A stretch of DNA of 64,000 nt from Harmothoe impar (Eukaryota > Annelida > Polychaeta > Phyllodocida > Polynoidae), in contig OX381718.1 of NCBI GenBank assembly GCA_947462335.1, positions 42,036,281 to 42,100,280 of the forward strand. Direction: 5' to 3'. This document shows, piece after piece, positions 1-10,600 of this stretch. Within the stretch, counting starts at the first letter, position 1, and each line of letters begins with the position of its first letter. The notes below the pieces were generated by a model that had not been told where the DNA came from, searched no databases, and worked only from the letters and a program-made list of their open reading frames with translations. A program made the position numbers and the translations under genes.

Positions 1-6
1 AAAATC

Positions 7-1635
7 ATGGAGCGCATAATTTACAATCGCATTAACACTCATCTAGAAACTAACAACACTCTTTCAAATTGCCAATACGGCTTCCGCACCGCCCGTGGCA
101 CTAATGATGCAGTGTTCAAACTTGTCAATGATGTTTTCCGTGCAAAGGATAATGATGAGTTTATGTTAACATGTTTTTTGGATGTAAAAAAGGCCTTCGA
201 TAGCATACATCAGGGTGAGCTACTCGCCAGGATGCGTGCTATGAACCTACCAAATATATATACTGACTGGCTCTGTGCATACCTAGGACACAGAACTCAA
301 GCGGTAATCTGCAATGGCAGTACTTCACCAACACTACCTGTACCCTATGGTGTCCCGCAAGGGTCTATCTTAGGTCCCTTACTTTTCATTTGTTTCATGA
401 ATAATCTGCCCAACATTGTAAAGAATTGTAAAATTATATTATATGCTGACGATGTGGTTTTCTATTGCTCTAACAAAAGTCTAGCGTTGGCTACTGCAGG
501 TTTACAGGCTGACGCAAATGCCATTTATAATTGGTTTAAAACCAGTGGCCTGACAGTCCACACAGGAAAGACGAAAATTGTTACGTTTGGTCTCCAACCA
601 AGGTCAGATGAAATTATCCGCATTAAAATGGGAACCACCATGTTAGAACACACTTCTGAATATGAATATCTAGGAATTGTACTAGACTCTGATTTCTCCC
701 TAGTAAAAACTGTGAGTAAATCTGTTAGCACTGCCAGTAACCGGAATCACATGCTATGTAAAATGAGACGTGCTGTCAAACGTCATACCGCTATTCTTGT
801 ATAAACAAACTATTTTGCCAGTACTTGAATATTGTGGTTTCCTATACAACGGTGTCATAAAGGCCCAACATAAAAGGCTGCAGCTTACTCAGAACAGATG
901 CCTGAGAACCTGTCTAAATGTTAGAATTAAGCACGCTGTACTAGCCTTACATAGCGACACTGGGATAGATCTGCTTACTATTAGATATGATCTACAGTTA
1001 CTGTTACTCCTATACAAATACCTTAACCCTTTCCCTGCTGGCGTTGAAAAATGTCATTTGGGACTTAACCACCGGCCCTATGCCATGGAAATATGCAAAT
1101 TGCAAGTATCTGCTCTCTGGGACAGTGGGTAAGGAGTAAAATAACTTGTACTGGAGGCAGAATTTACACATTTTTGACAAGGGGATGTTGTATTCATGTT
1201 AAATATTTTTGGATTCATTCAAAAATTCTTATTCTTTGTTTCATAGCAGGAGCTGTAACTTAGTGGTATTGCTGCCCTAGGGTAGCAATTTTGCTGCCCT
1301 ATGGCAGCAGCGGTTTTTCAAGAGTATTTTAAATGCTGCCCAGAGGCAGCAGCGGCCCTTAAAGGGTTAATAGTAATGAACACAGTCCAATGGAACTTGG
1401 CCTAGAGTTCCAGAGGTCTAACCCAGAAGGTAGAGTAACCAGGTCAGCGGGAGCTGGCTTACTAAAATACCCTGTAGCGGTAAAGATGGGCTATAGAAGA
1501 AGCCCCCTTTACCGTGGTATAGAACTTTGGAATAATTTAAATACTTCATGCAGGCTCACTGGTTCAAAAGATTTGTTCAGAACCAAGGCCCGACTGCGTC
1601 TCCTTGAACTCTACGAGTTAAAAATGAAACTGTAG
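7..1635 (+). pseudogene. LINE reverse transcriptase, C-terminal part (disrupted)
   Basis: Three consecutive segments make one degraded RT ORF. Segment 7-804 holds the palm: LDVKKAFDS, the GVPQGSILGPLLF block and the active-site YADD. Segment 770-1132 is in another frame and holds the thumb and connection region (PVLEYC, AQHKRLQLTQNRCLR). Segment 1390-1635 is the C-terminal tail. The step from the first to the second segment is a single frameshift in the overlap 770-804. The gap between the second and third is a MITE flanked by TTAA, and the frame resumes exactly if one TTAA copy is kept. It is not functional as it stands. The endonuclease and ORF1 lie outside the window or are lost. Confidence 0.85.
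1023..1370. mobile_element. MITE with TTAA target duplication (piggyBac-like ends) inside LINE
   Basis: TTAA at 1023-1026 and TTAA at 1367-1370 bracket a 340-bp non-coding insert. Its ends are CCCTTT and AAAGGG in inverted orientation, with CTGCTGCC/GGCAGCAG subterminal repeats. The surrounding LINE reading frame is continuous when the insert plus one TTAA is ignored. A TTAA duplication is the hallmark of piggyBac-type transposition; no transposase is present, so mobilisation in trans is inferred. Confidence 0.8.
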
Positions 1636-2024
1636 TTGTCCTAGCACTAGTCGCATTGCATATCATACTGACTATACACAAGTCCTATCACTGTATCTGA
1701 CCTATACTGAAATGTAGAATTGTAAATTCACCTGATCCTAACAACCCTGTATGATGTTCATTTAACTCCCTCAAAGAGTGGAATTGATTAATCATATCTG
1801 TGGATAATTGCTGATGAGATTGTAAAAAACATCATACAACGCATTGTGATATTTGTATATCTACATGTATATTTATTGTGATGCATCTCGTCTTTGAAGT
1901 GTACTGTATTTTTTGAAAATCACCAAGTGAAATAAAAATACTTTATAAACTCAAAAAAAAAATCTACATATGGCTTGGTCCTGGCAAGTTGACACACTTT
2001 TTCTCTGATATTACAAGTGACTTC

Positions 2025-2783
2025 TTACCTATGTTCTATAAATTTAAGTTCAGGATCTAAAGTGAGGACTAAATATTTGAATTTCTCTACTTGCTCAATC
2101 ACTATACCGTTTATACTAAAAACAGGGTGAATATGGTCAACATTGTTGAAGATCATCCATTTTGTCTTATTTTCATTAACCATTAAACTATTTTCAATAC
2201 ACCAGGTTGATAATTTGACTAGAGCTGCATGTAAACATAAAGCATTTCTTACTGATATTACCGCATCATTGGCATACAAGGTGATATCATAATTATACAA
2301 ATCAGGAAGAGAATTTATGTAAATAGAGAATAAAACCGGGCCTAAAACAGACCCTTGAGGTACACCATCAGTGACCATCATGCTACTTGATGCTACATCA
2401 TTAGCAACAACACTTTGCCTTATGTTAGTTAGATAACTTTTGAACCAAGATTTTGAATTTTCGCTAAGTCCAATTTCCTGAAGTTTTTCTAAAAGTATAG
2501 AGTGTGAAACCGTGTCGAAAGCTTTCTTATAATCTAAATACAGAGCTATTGTTGGGTGATTGTTAATGGTGTTATCTATAATCTTACATAAATGCTCACT
2601 GATAGCTGATTGGGTAAAATGACATTTACGGTATCCATGCTGACTCGGAGTCAAAAGTGTGTATAAGTCTATATCGGCCTGCAGTCTATTACAAACTATT
2701 TTTTCTAATAATTTCCCAGGTATAGGTAAAAGGCTTATTGGTCTTAACTCATTAACATCAGTTGTATTTGGCTTTTTTGGCAA
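2025..2783 (-). pseudogene. LINE reverse transcriptase fragment (Jockey/CR1-like), inactive
   Basis: This is a 252-aa RT core without endonuclease. Visible are NELRPISLLPIPGKLLEK (fingers), LDYKKAFDTVSH (motif A), the TDGVPQGSVLGPVLF block and motif C. Motif C reads YAND instead of YADD, so a catalytic aspartate is lost. The frame ends abruptly at both sides: a stop follows FIEHR at the 3' side, and past 2783 the RT upstream region is not readable in frame. It lies just beyond the poly(A) of the first LINE and on the other strand, so it is a separate insertion. Confidence 0.85.
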
Positions 2784-3400
2784 GGGAACAATCGTTGCAT
2801 GTGTGAAGTAACTGTACTAAATAAGTTATATTTACTATTTTTCTACATCCCTTGTTCTGAATATCTTTCTAATTATGGAAAGTTTTCATCAATAAACCAA
2901 GAACATATTTATGAATTCATTAGATATCATATTCATAGAGATGTATAATTTCAATACCTGACTGAGATTAGGATAATCAGAGATTTCAGGAAGTGTTCTT
3001 TAGTTGTACATCTAGTATGGTGTTTTATTACACCGAATCTCATGACAATTTGTACTCAGTGGTTGATTCAGGATATTGAAAAGGTGGGTTTCACTATCTC
3101 AAGATTTCAAGACCCTTCTAGTTCTACCCCGGCGTTCATACAATCATGACAGTGGCTTATTCAAAGCCCAGTGCTTAAAGATATATGCCATATTGGGCGA
3201 CTAGCATCATCTGCTTCTTCTACAAATTCATCTACTTATAAAAATATATTTTAATGTTCAACAAGATTGCGAAATTCATTGACAAACTAGATAAATAATC
3301 CGAGAATAGATTACTTTGTCACAATAAATACTGTCATCGGAGATCCAGAAATTATTTTTCAAATTACAAACTTGCTCTTCTGGTCACCCATAAAAAATTA
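2784..3400. other. AT-rich intergenic sequence
   Basis: I see no coding sequence or clear repeat here. It separates the LINE remnant from the secreted-protein gene and probably includes that gene's 3' UTR near its upper end. Confidence 0.4.
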
Positions 3401-3503
3401 CATTATTACAAATAACTCTGGTAAAAGATTACTGCAGCAATGATGGATAATGCCATCAGCTGGGGTGAAGAAGAAGACACTCCTGCCCGACCATCAGAAT
3501 CCG

Positions 3504-3974
3504 TCACCAACAAAGTTCTATATTACATGAGGTGTAAGCTGCCTCATAGAAAAACGGTCCTTGGAAGTTATTCCGTGAGAACAGAAATTCACCAGGCTCC
3601 ACAGTGTAAGGCCTGACCATGATGGCCGATGTCTTGTTAAATTGGATATCTCTAATATAGTTTTTTTCACAACTATTGGCATTGCCAAATTTTCTGAACT
3701 GAACACTGGTGATATTAATGCTCTGTGGAAGAGGTACATTTTTAGTGTTGGTTAGAACGCAGTGTATGTCAGTGTTGTATTTGACATGGATAAACCCATC
3801 TGGTTTTTGCACAATATCATATCCTGTTATAACAGCAATGGCGCTGAGTTCAGATGTACCAAGCACCTCAAGGATTGGCTTCTGTTGCCAGTCAGGACGA
3901 CGCTTACATCCAGAGCATGATGTCATTAGCAGTGAAAATGTCACCAAGCAAAGGAGACTCAGAGGTAGCTCCAT
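3504..3974 (-). CDS. secreted Cys-containing protein, NTR/agrin-NtA-like fold possible
   Basis: The ORF begins with a hydrophobic signal peptide (ELPLSLLCLVTFSLLMTS) followed by a short Cys motif (CSGCKRR). The body has the pattern of an OB-fold NTR-type domain: an alternating hydrophobic strand with AVITGYDI, a Cys in DIHCVL, FGNANSCEKN, then SAIMVRPY and a final TSCNIELC pair. This resembles the agrin N-terminal domain or TIMP-like domains, but I cannot confirm family membership. I chose the ATG at 3974 because a splice acceptor (TTCTATTTCAG) ends at 3978, so codons beyond it are probably intronic. The coding exon is then about 156 codons plus stop. Downstream, in another frame (3507-3406), lies a Ser-rich linker and hydrophobic tail typical of GPI signals. 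The stop at 3504 may therefore reflect a one-base change, or the protein may simply be secreted. Confidence 0.5.
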   Translation of the reverse strand: MELPLSLLCLVTFSLLMTSCSGCKRRPDWQQKPILEVLGTSELSAIAVITGYDIVQKPDGFIHVKYNTDIHCVLTNTKNVPLPQSINITSVQFRKFGNANSCEKNYIRDIQFNKTSAIMVRPYTVEPGEFLFSRNNFQGPFFYEAAYTSCNIELCW

Positions 3975-4152
3975 TATCTGAAATAGAAGTAAAATATACA
4001 TGTTACATAAAATTATGTGCTATGAAAATTAGCCGTCACACATGATACTAAAAAGATAGGGAGTGCACCCCCCTGTTCTCAAATCATTAGGCCTACTCTA
4101 TTAGGCCTACCTTATGTTTTAAGCAATTAAGCTGTTAAAATTAGCTTTTCCC

Positions 4153-4155
<3 letters not shown>

Positions 4156-4218
<63 letters not shown>
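4156..4218. repeat. (TA)n microsatellite
   Basis: About 31 uninterrupted TA units. Confidence 0.97.
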
Positions 4219-4223
<5 letters not shown>

Positions 4224-4343
4224 AAGTTTCGGATCAAAACGCAACAAATCCATTCCAGAATTACAGCATATAAGTATAGTGATTTATCTAAGGCTACTAT
4301 ATTGGCTATTATAGTGCCTCGGATATAATGTGTATACCAGAGA

Positions 4344-4452
4344 CCCAGTGGGCACAAAATTCAGTTCAAGGTTGAATCAACATTGCATCAACATTGAATC
4401 AACCATGACAACCATTTATCAATGTTGATTCAACATTATGTGCCCACTGGGG
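4344..4452. mobile_element. short MITE with CCCAGTGGGCAC terminal inverted repeats
   Basis: CCCAGTGGGCACAAAAT at the left is matched by ATGTGCCCACTGGG at the right. The interior repeats TTGAATCAACATTG in both orientations, so the whole 109-bp unit folds on itself. No coding capacity. Confidence 0.75.
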
Positions 4453-4904
4453 AGGACCTAAAGACATGAAAAATACAATTTTGAAAATAGTTTGTTTCAA
4501 AATTGCATTTACCTATTCCTGCCCTACACCTTTGTCAAAACATATATGTATATGTGTATCACGCCTCTGATTCCGACGGATAAATGATGGATCACTCATT
4601 TTGGGTTATTTTTGTTTGAATTATGAATAGGTTCTTATATTTTGAACTTGCCCAAATGATATAAAGGGTACCATATGTATAGCTATGTTCTTAGTCCTAC
4701 ACAGTGAGGGAAGGAGGGAGTGTACCACCCTGCTCCCAAATCTGTAGGTCTGCCTATGTAGCAATGCTAGTCCAACCCAGCCAAGCTTGAACCCAATTGG
4801 GCCCTGGTTGGGTGATGTATGAGGATATTGAGAGGTGTGTAATTAATTCTGTCGGACAGGATACTGCCTATACCAGTACAGCCTCAACATGCTCCCACAA
4901 TAAA
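4453..4904. other. intergenic, no gene seen
   Basis: No coding signal, RNA gene or strong repeat was recognised. Confidence 0.4.
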
Positions 4905-5345
4905 GTGACTATACTTGGGTTAAAATTCGGCACGATCGACACGGCGACACGGCCCTTTTAAAATCCGACACGGGCGACACGGCCCTTTTAAAATCCGACG
5001 GACACGGTCAAATAGGGCATAATGGTGCCTCTACATGGGTAAAAATCGACACGGGCGACACGGCGACACGGCCGTTTTATGCCTTTTCAAAAATCGACGG
5101 ACACAGGAATATTAGGGGTAAAAATCGACCCATAGGAAATTTTCTCTATGTTCTTATATACCTAAAAATCGACACAATGGCATGGTTCTTCTGCTTAAAA
5201 TCGACACAGCGACACGGTCAAAATCGTGGGTACCCATGTAGAGGCACATAATGCACTGGATAAAAACTGACACGGCGACACGGCACCTTGGCTAAAATCT
5301 GACACGGCGACACGGCCAAAATGCTGGGCACCCATGTATAGTCAC
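4905..5345. mobile_element. nested pair of CGACACGG-family inverted-repeat elements
   Basis: The outer unit begins GTGACTATACTTGGGT (4905) and ends ACCCATGTATAGTCAC (5345). Inside it is a second unit from GTGCCTCTACATGGGT (5025) to ACCCATGTAGAGGCAC (5247). Both are filled with degenerate copies of AAAATCGACACGGCGACACGGCC. The inner ends are close relatives of the outer ends, so one member of the family has inserted into another. Related units occur at 37749-37966, and interior-type sequence at 6053-6235 and 36492-36706. Confidence 0.7.
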
Positions 5346-5382
5346 AATAAAGCATGCTCTGGTGTTCTCCACTCCCTCATTT

Positions 5383-5461
5383 AAAGGCGCACTGAGTCAG
5401 TGACCTAGCCTTGTCGAGTTTTGCACGCAAATGACGTTGTGGGTTCAGTGCGCCTTTAAAA
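5383..5461. repeat. small inverted-repeat element (TTTAAAGGCGCACTGA ends)
   Basis: TTTAAAGGCGCACTGA at the left and TCAGTGCGCCTTTAAA at the right are perfect inverted copies, separated by about 47 bp. This is either a very small MITE or a stable hairpin. Confidence 0.7.
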
Positions 5462-6040
5462 TAGGTTACCTGACACAAGGGTATGGCCCTAGACCCTTAA
5501 AGGGAAATGCTACTTGTCGAGATAATACTGAAATTATATTGCTATTTGCATATGACTCAAGATTATATTAGCTTGATTTATTATCAAATAGAAAGTGAAA
5601 AGAAATTGACTTGTCACCAAGCTAATTTTCATGATACAGCCATTAGAGCAAATGAGTACCTTAATTATAGAAATGAATGGGAAAACAGTATTTTCTCACA
5701 TTATCAGTCATGGATTATCCCCCTCTATTGCTATATCAACCAAAACTTGGGAATGTTTCATGGGCATCTATAGGAACATTTTAAATGTAAAATACTAAGG
5801 GGTCACCGATGAAATAAGAAAGTTATGAATTTTTCAAAAATACTTATTTTGCCTTAACTATAGGATGCTATGGGTGTCCTAGTGACTAATAAATGCCATA
5901 CACACAGGTATAATCTCTGGATGGCAAATAAAATGGTTTGATTAAGGGAAAGTACCTTACATTGGAATACAAATTTAGCCAAAAGAAGAATTTTCATGAG
6001 TATCGATTTTTGCCACCAGGTGGCCTATGTGTAGGAACCC
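5462..6040. other. intergenic, no gene seen
   Basis: AT-rich sequence with one 88-codon open frame (5507-5773) that shows no domain or composition bias suggesting a real protein. Confidence 0.4.
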
Positions 6041-6052
6041 GCATTTCCCTTT

Positions 6053-6235
6053 AAGTTCGACACGGCGACATGGACCTTTTTTGGCCCTAGTGACATGGGA
6101 CATGGGGAGAAAATAGATAGTGGCATGGGACAGGAGGAAAAAATAGATAGTGACATGGGACATGAGGAATTTCTTAAGATCGATATGGCGACATGAGCAT
6201 TTCTTAAGATCGACACGGGACATGGGGACCCCCCC
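6053..6235. repeat. CGACACGG/CGACATGG-family repeat, partial copy
   Basis: Degenerate units such as TTAAGATCGACATGGGACATGGGGA repeat through the interval. They match the interior of the 4905-5345 element and the copy at 36492-36706. Terminal repeats are not visible, so it is a fragment or a diverged subfamily. Confidence 0.6.
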
Positions 6236-7205
6236 CATTAAGGGCCCCAAGTGTATCAGTCCAATATCCATTATGCTGTACTATGCTGCTAAACTGTCAG
6301 GTAAAAACAACATAACATCATAGGTATAGGGAAGTAGTTTGGATACCTTCAATGGAGGTACTATGATTCATAGTCGTACCCTTTACATTGTATAACCTGT
6401 AAGATGTTATAAGTAAGAGTGGAGAATACCTTACCCCCAAGGCAGCTCAGCAGTTCGACTAGGTTCTATATAGGCCTACTAGTATAGGGACTACTAGATG
6501 TAGACCATGTAGGCTGAGCCAGGCCCTAAGTGGTTTCTCTGGTGCAGTTGCTATAGGTCGAACTGTCCTACTGACACTATGCTCTCTATATGACACGAAC
6601 TAGGTCGGGGAACACCTACATTCTACAGTGTAAAAATACACAAGGGATCCCTTGCCAATCAGGTCAGGGAACACCCCTCACTGCATGACTCATTCACTCA
6701 CTCTACAGGGGATTCCTTGCCTTGTTAGCCCCAGGTACCACTGCAGTGCCATCTGGTGTTGAACCAAGTGGAGGGACAAGACAGTTGCATTGCAGGTCAC
6801 GAGGAAGTAATTATCATTCCGCTATGTTTCTATATAGCATAATGCACAAAATTATCCATCCACAAAATTTGTTGACCATAGTCTTAGCCCTAGTCTGATT
6901 AAACAATCCCTCACACACAATGTTTCATCCTCAATAGAGAGCATGACCGCAAAAATTTCAAAAAAGTAACTTTTATCCACAGGTAGTCCCATTTTGCCCT
7001 GTTTTGGACCTAAAATCGACCTTTTTTTGCAAGCCTCAGAAATTCCCCAACCTTTTTTTGCATGCCTCAGAAATTCCCCAACCCTTTACATAGCATAAAA
7101 CTACATGTGCTGTTCTATCCAGAGGGTATTTGGGAACACCTGTGATTTTTTTCTCCACAATTTTAGCCATTTTTGTTTCATCTGAAATATAACCCAATCA
7201 GCAGC
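6236..7205. other. intergenic, with a small local duplication
   Basis: No gene seen. At 7023-7084 the phrase CCTCAGAAATTCCCCAACC occurs twice in tandem. The last five bases (GCAGC, 7201-7205) are the left copy of the Gypsy target-site duplication. Confidence 0.5.
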
Positions 7206-7349
7206 TGTAAGATGTGTAGGATACTAAAGGAATGATCAGAATGGAAACACAACCATGATCGTTCAGTGTCACGTGTAGACTGTCCTTTTATTATCGCTCA
7301 TCGTCGGTAGTCCCCTCCTCTCTCGCCAGGCGGCAGCACATACGTTACA
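7206..7349 (-). repeat. 3' LTR of the Gypsy element
   Basis: 144 bp, TG...CA bounded and identical by eye to 12037-12180. It is preceded on the plus strand by target duplication GCAGC. Confidence 0.93.
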
Positions 7350-7362
7350 TCTCCCTTTCTTC
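7350..7362 (-). other. polypurine tract of the Gypsy element
   Basis: Read on the minus strand, GAAGAAAGGGAGA lies directly against the TGTAAC start of the 3' LTR, the usual site for priming plus-strand DNA synthesis. Confidence 0.75.
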
Positions 7363-7614
7363 ACACTTTTTTTTTTTTTTTGAACAACAAGGAACACTGG
7401 ATAACTACAGCAACATATGAAAGCTGGAACAAGATAATTTCCTGGAGTAGCTACTGAGTCAATATAATAGGCTTTGAAAATACCCTGAAATGAAACACAA
7501 TAAAATACAAATAAATAAAATCAGTCACTCAGAAGTTGCACATAATAAACACTATAAATGTCAACGGCAGTTTTTTTGTTGTTGGTTTGTTTGTGTCACT
7601 CTTAAACAGACACA

Positions 7615-10600
7615 TTACAGGTCAAGCCTCCTTGGGGGTCTGCTCAACCTGCCACTACTGGTGCGATATTGTGCACCCTCACTATGAACAGAACCCTCTC
7701 CGCCAGCAGGAATGGGAAGCACACCCATGGGGCTATCCACAGTTGGATGGGTGGCTTTCTTGGGCGATAGCGGCTTAGGACTTGGCAGAGATGGCATCGG
7801 GACAACTGGCTGTTGTGGTATTACATCCATTGTAGGGCTAGGGGTTACATTAGGCCTAGTCAGTTCATCCGAGGCGCCAAAACTGTTAGCTTTGTGTGTT
7901 GCCAACCGCAGATGTCGCCTGTTTCTCCTGTACTTATGCCCTTCACGATCCACTATATAGGATCTTGGTTGCTCATGGTGCCTGACAATGGTAGCTGGTA
8001 CCCATCTCTTGGTTCCTGGGAATGGTGCCATTCTCACTGGGTCACCCACTTGAAGTGGTGGTAGATCTCGTGGGTGTTTAGCATCGTGATAGTGCTTTTG
8101 TGACCTTTTGGACTGATCCAAGGCCTTCCTCACCTCCTGCATGTCAATCTGTTTTGGGTCCAACAGCTCCGTTGCTATCGGGATCATATTGCGGGGTCTC
8201 CTGCCCATACTCAGTTGGGCTGGTGATAGGCCACAACTCTCCATGGGAGTCGTCCTATAGTCCAATAAGGCCATATATCGCTGGGCTCTGTCACTGGACT
8301 TAGCCCAAAGTCTTTTAACAGTCTGCACTGCCCTCTCGGCCTCTCCGTTCGACTGTGGGTAGTTGGGAGAAGAGGTCACATGTGTAATCTGCTTTTCGGC
8401 ACAGTACTTTCTGAATGCTTGACTTGAGAACTGTGGCCCATTGTCAGTCCTTAGCACATCTGGTAGGCCATGTGTAGCCAGCTGGCGCATTAGCGTCTCC
8501 TTTGTGGTCTCGCTCGACATGTCTGCTAGTTTGTCCACTTCGATAAACTTAGACATATAATCCACAGTTAACAAATAGTTCTCCCCTTTCCACTCAAATA
8601 TGTCACTGGCTGCCTCCTGCCAAGGACGTTGGGGTGTCGGTGTGGGACGCATTGTCTCGGCTGGCTGTTTGTTCTGAAAGGTGTTGCAGATCGCACAGTC
8701 ACTGACCAAGTCTTCGATCTGCTGTGACATCCCCGGCCAATAAAGTGCTTCTCTAGCTCTTTGCTTGCACTTCGTGATTCCGAGGTGCGACTCATGAACT
8801 TGTGATAGCATCTCTGGGCGAAGGCTTGGTGGTACCACAATCCGCATACCTTTGTATACAATCCAGTCTGATACAGCTAGTTCATCTCTATTTGTCCAAT
8901 ACACTCTCACGCTATGTGGAACTTGCTCTTTAGTGTCTGGCCATCCCTTTAGTATCAGATGGTATAGCTCATTCATTTCATCTGCGGTGGCTTCCTGGAA
9001 GCTACGATATCTCGTCGGCGTGACCGCGATGAAGTTAACCATGTTAACTACTATGTGTTCAATGTCCTCTTGTTCACCAGGTAGGTTTGCACGGCTCAGG
9101 GCATCTCCCATTGGGATGTCCTTCCCTGGAACATAGCAAACATTCAAATCGTAGGGCTGGAGGCGCAGCATCATCATCTGGAGTCTCATTGGCGCCGCTA
9201 GTATGGGTTTCTTGAAGATAGACTGAAGCGGCTTGTGATCGGACTCCACCAATACCTCCTTGCCGAACACATAGTGGTGAAACTTCTTACAAGAGTGGAC
9301 GATGGCAAGAGTCTCTTTCTCAATCTGTGCATATCCTTTCTCTGTGCTTGTGAGGGCTCTTGAAGTGTATGCCACTGGTCTATCCTCTTGCAACAGAACA
9401 CCTCCCAAAGCATAGCCAGAGGCATCACACTGAATCCTAACTGGCTTCCGCACATCATAGTAAGCCAGTACTGGTGCGTTGCAACACAGGTCTTTTAGCT
9501 TGTCAAAGCTGCACTGTTCAGGCTCTTCCCAAACAAAGTCTGAATCCTTCTTTGTGAGCTCTCGAAGGGGCGCATCAATGTCACTCAGGTTAGGGATAAA
9601 CTTAGAGATGTACTGCAAGAATCCCAAAAACCTACGTACGTCCTCCTTTGTCTGGGGTCTTGGCATATCTCGAACTGCCTCGACTTTGTCAGGGTCTATC
9701 TGGAGGCCCTCTGATGAAAGTATGTGGCCAACATACTTCACACTTGATTTCTTCACTTGGCATTTCTCGAAGTTTAACTTCAGGTTCCATTCAGTTGCTC
9801 GTTTGACGACCTTTGCCCTGATACTGTCGTGGTGGCTCTCGTCACGCCCTGCCACTAGTATGTCGTCCATCACTGCATATGCTCCTGGAATGTCCTCTAA
9901 CATGGCATCCATTATCCGTTGATAGATCTCTGGTGCCGACTTTATCCCAAAGGGCAATCTTAGCCAGCGGTACCTACCCACTGGCGTGTTGAAGGTCGTC
10001 AATAGGCTTGATTCATAGTCAATCTTGATCTGCAGGAAACCTGACTTGGCATCAATAACTGTAAACACCTTTGCATCTGGTATGGATGCCACAATGTCCT
10101 CTACTGCCGGTGTTGGGTAATGCTCCCGTCGAATGGCCTTGTTTAGATCCCTTGGATCTAAACATATCCTAATTTTGTCTTTCTTTTCCACCACAACCAT
10201 GGAGCTGACCCAATCAGTAGGTTCTTTCACCTTGGCAATGTGACCATCTGCCACCATTTCTTTTAGCTTAGACACAACCTTCTCGCGCATGGAGTGGGAT
10301 GGGCGACGATTCCCATGTACAACTGGTCTCACTGTTGGATCAATCTTCAGTGAGTACACTCCTGGCAGAGTTCCAGTCAAACTCCTCAGCTCTGGATATT
10401 TGTCTATACCTCTGTCGACTGCATGTATGCGCTTGATGAGGCCCAACTCGGTACATGCCGCTCCAGACAAGAGGGTACTCTGGTCCTGTTCAGTGATGTA
10501 GAACTTGACCTCAATCTCCTGAGATTTCCAGCACACCCGGAACACCGCAGATCCAAGTAGGGGAATCGGGTGCTGTGTATATGACAGATATACACGCTTA

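Larger units (their letters stand above)
1..1962 (+). mobile_element. LINE (non-LTR retrotransposon), 5'-truncated by window, ending in poly(A)
   Basis: The element enters from the left edge inside its reverse transcriptase and runs to an A tract (about 1953-1962) just after an AATAAA signal near 1931, as expected for a LINE 3' end. The C-terminal protein segment (SPLYRGIELWN near 1500-1530) resembles the end of the large LINE ORF at 41345-44248, so the two probably belong to related clades. The coding region is broken by a frameshift near 780-800 and by a small element at 1023-1370. The coding remnants are described separately. Confidence 0.85.

Noticed and set aside
9479..9922. 147-codon plus-strand open frame
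   Set aside because: Antisense to the Gypsy reverse transcriptase and RNase H coding region.
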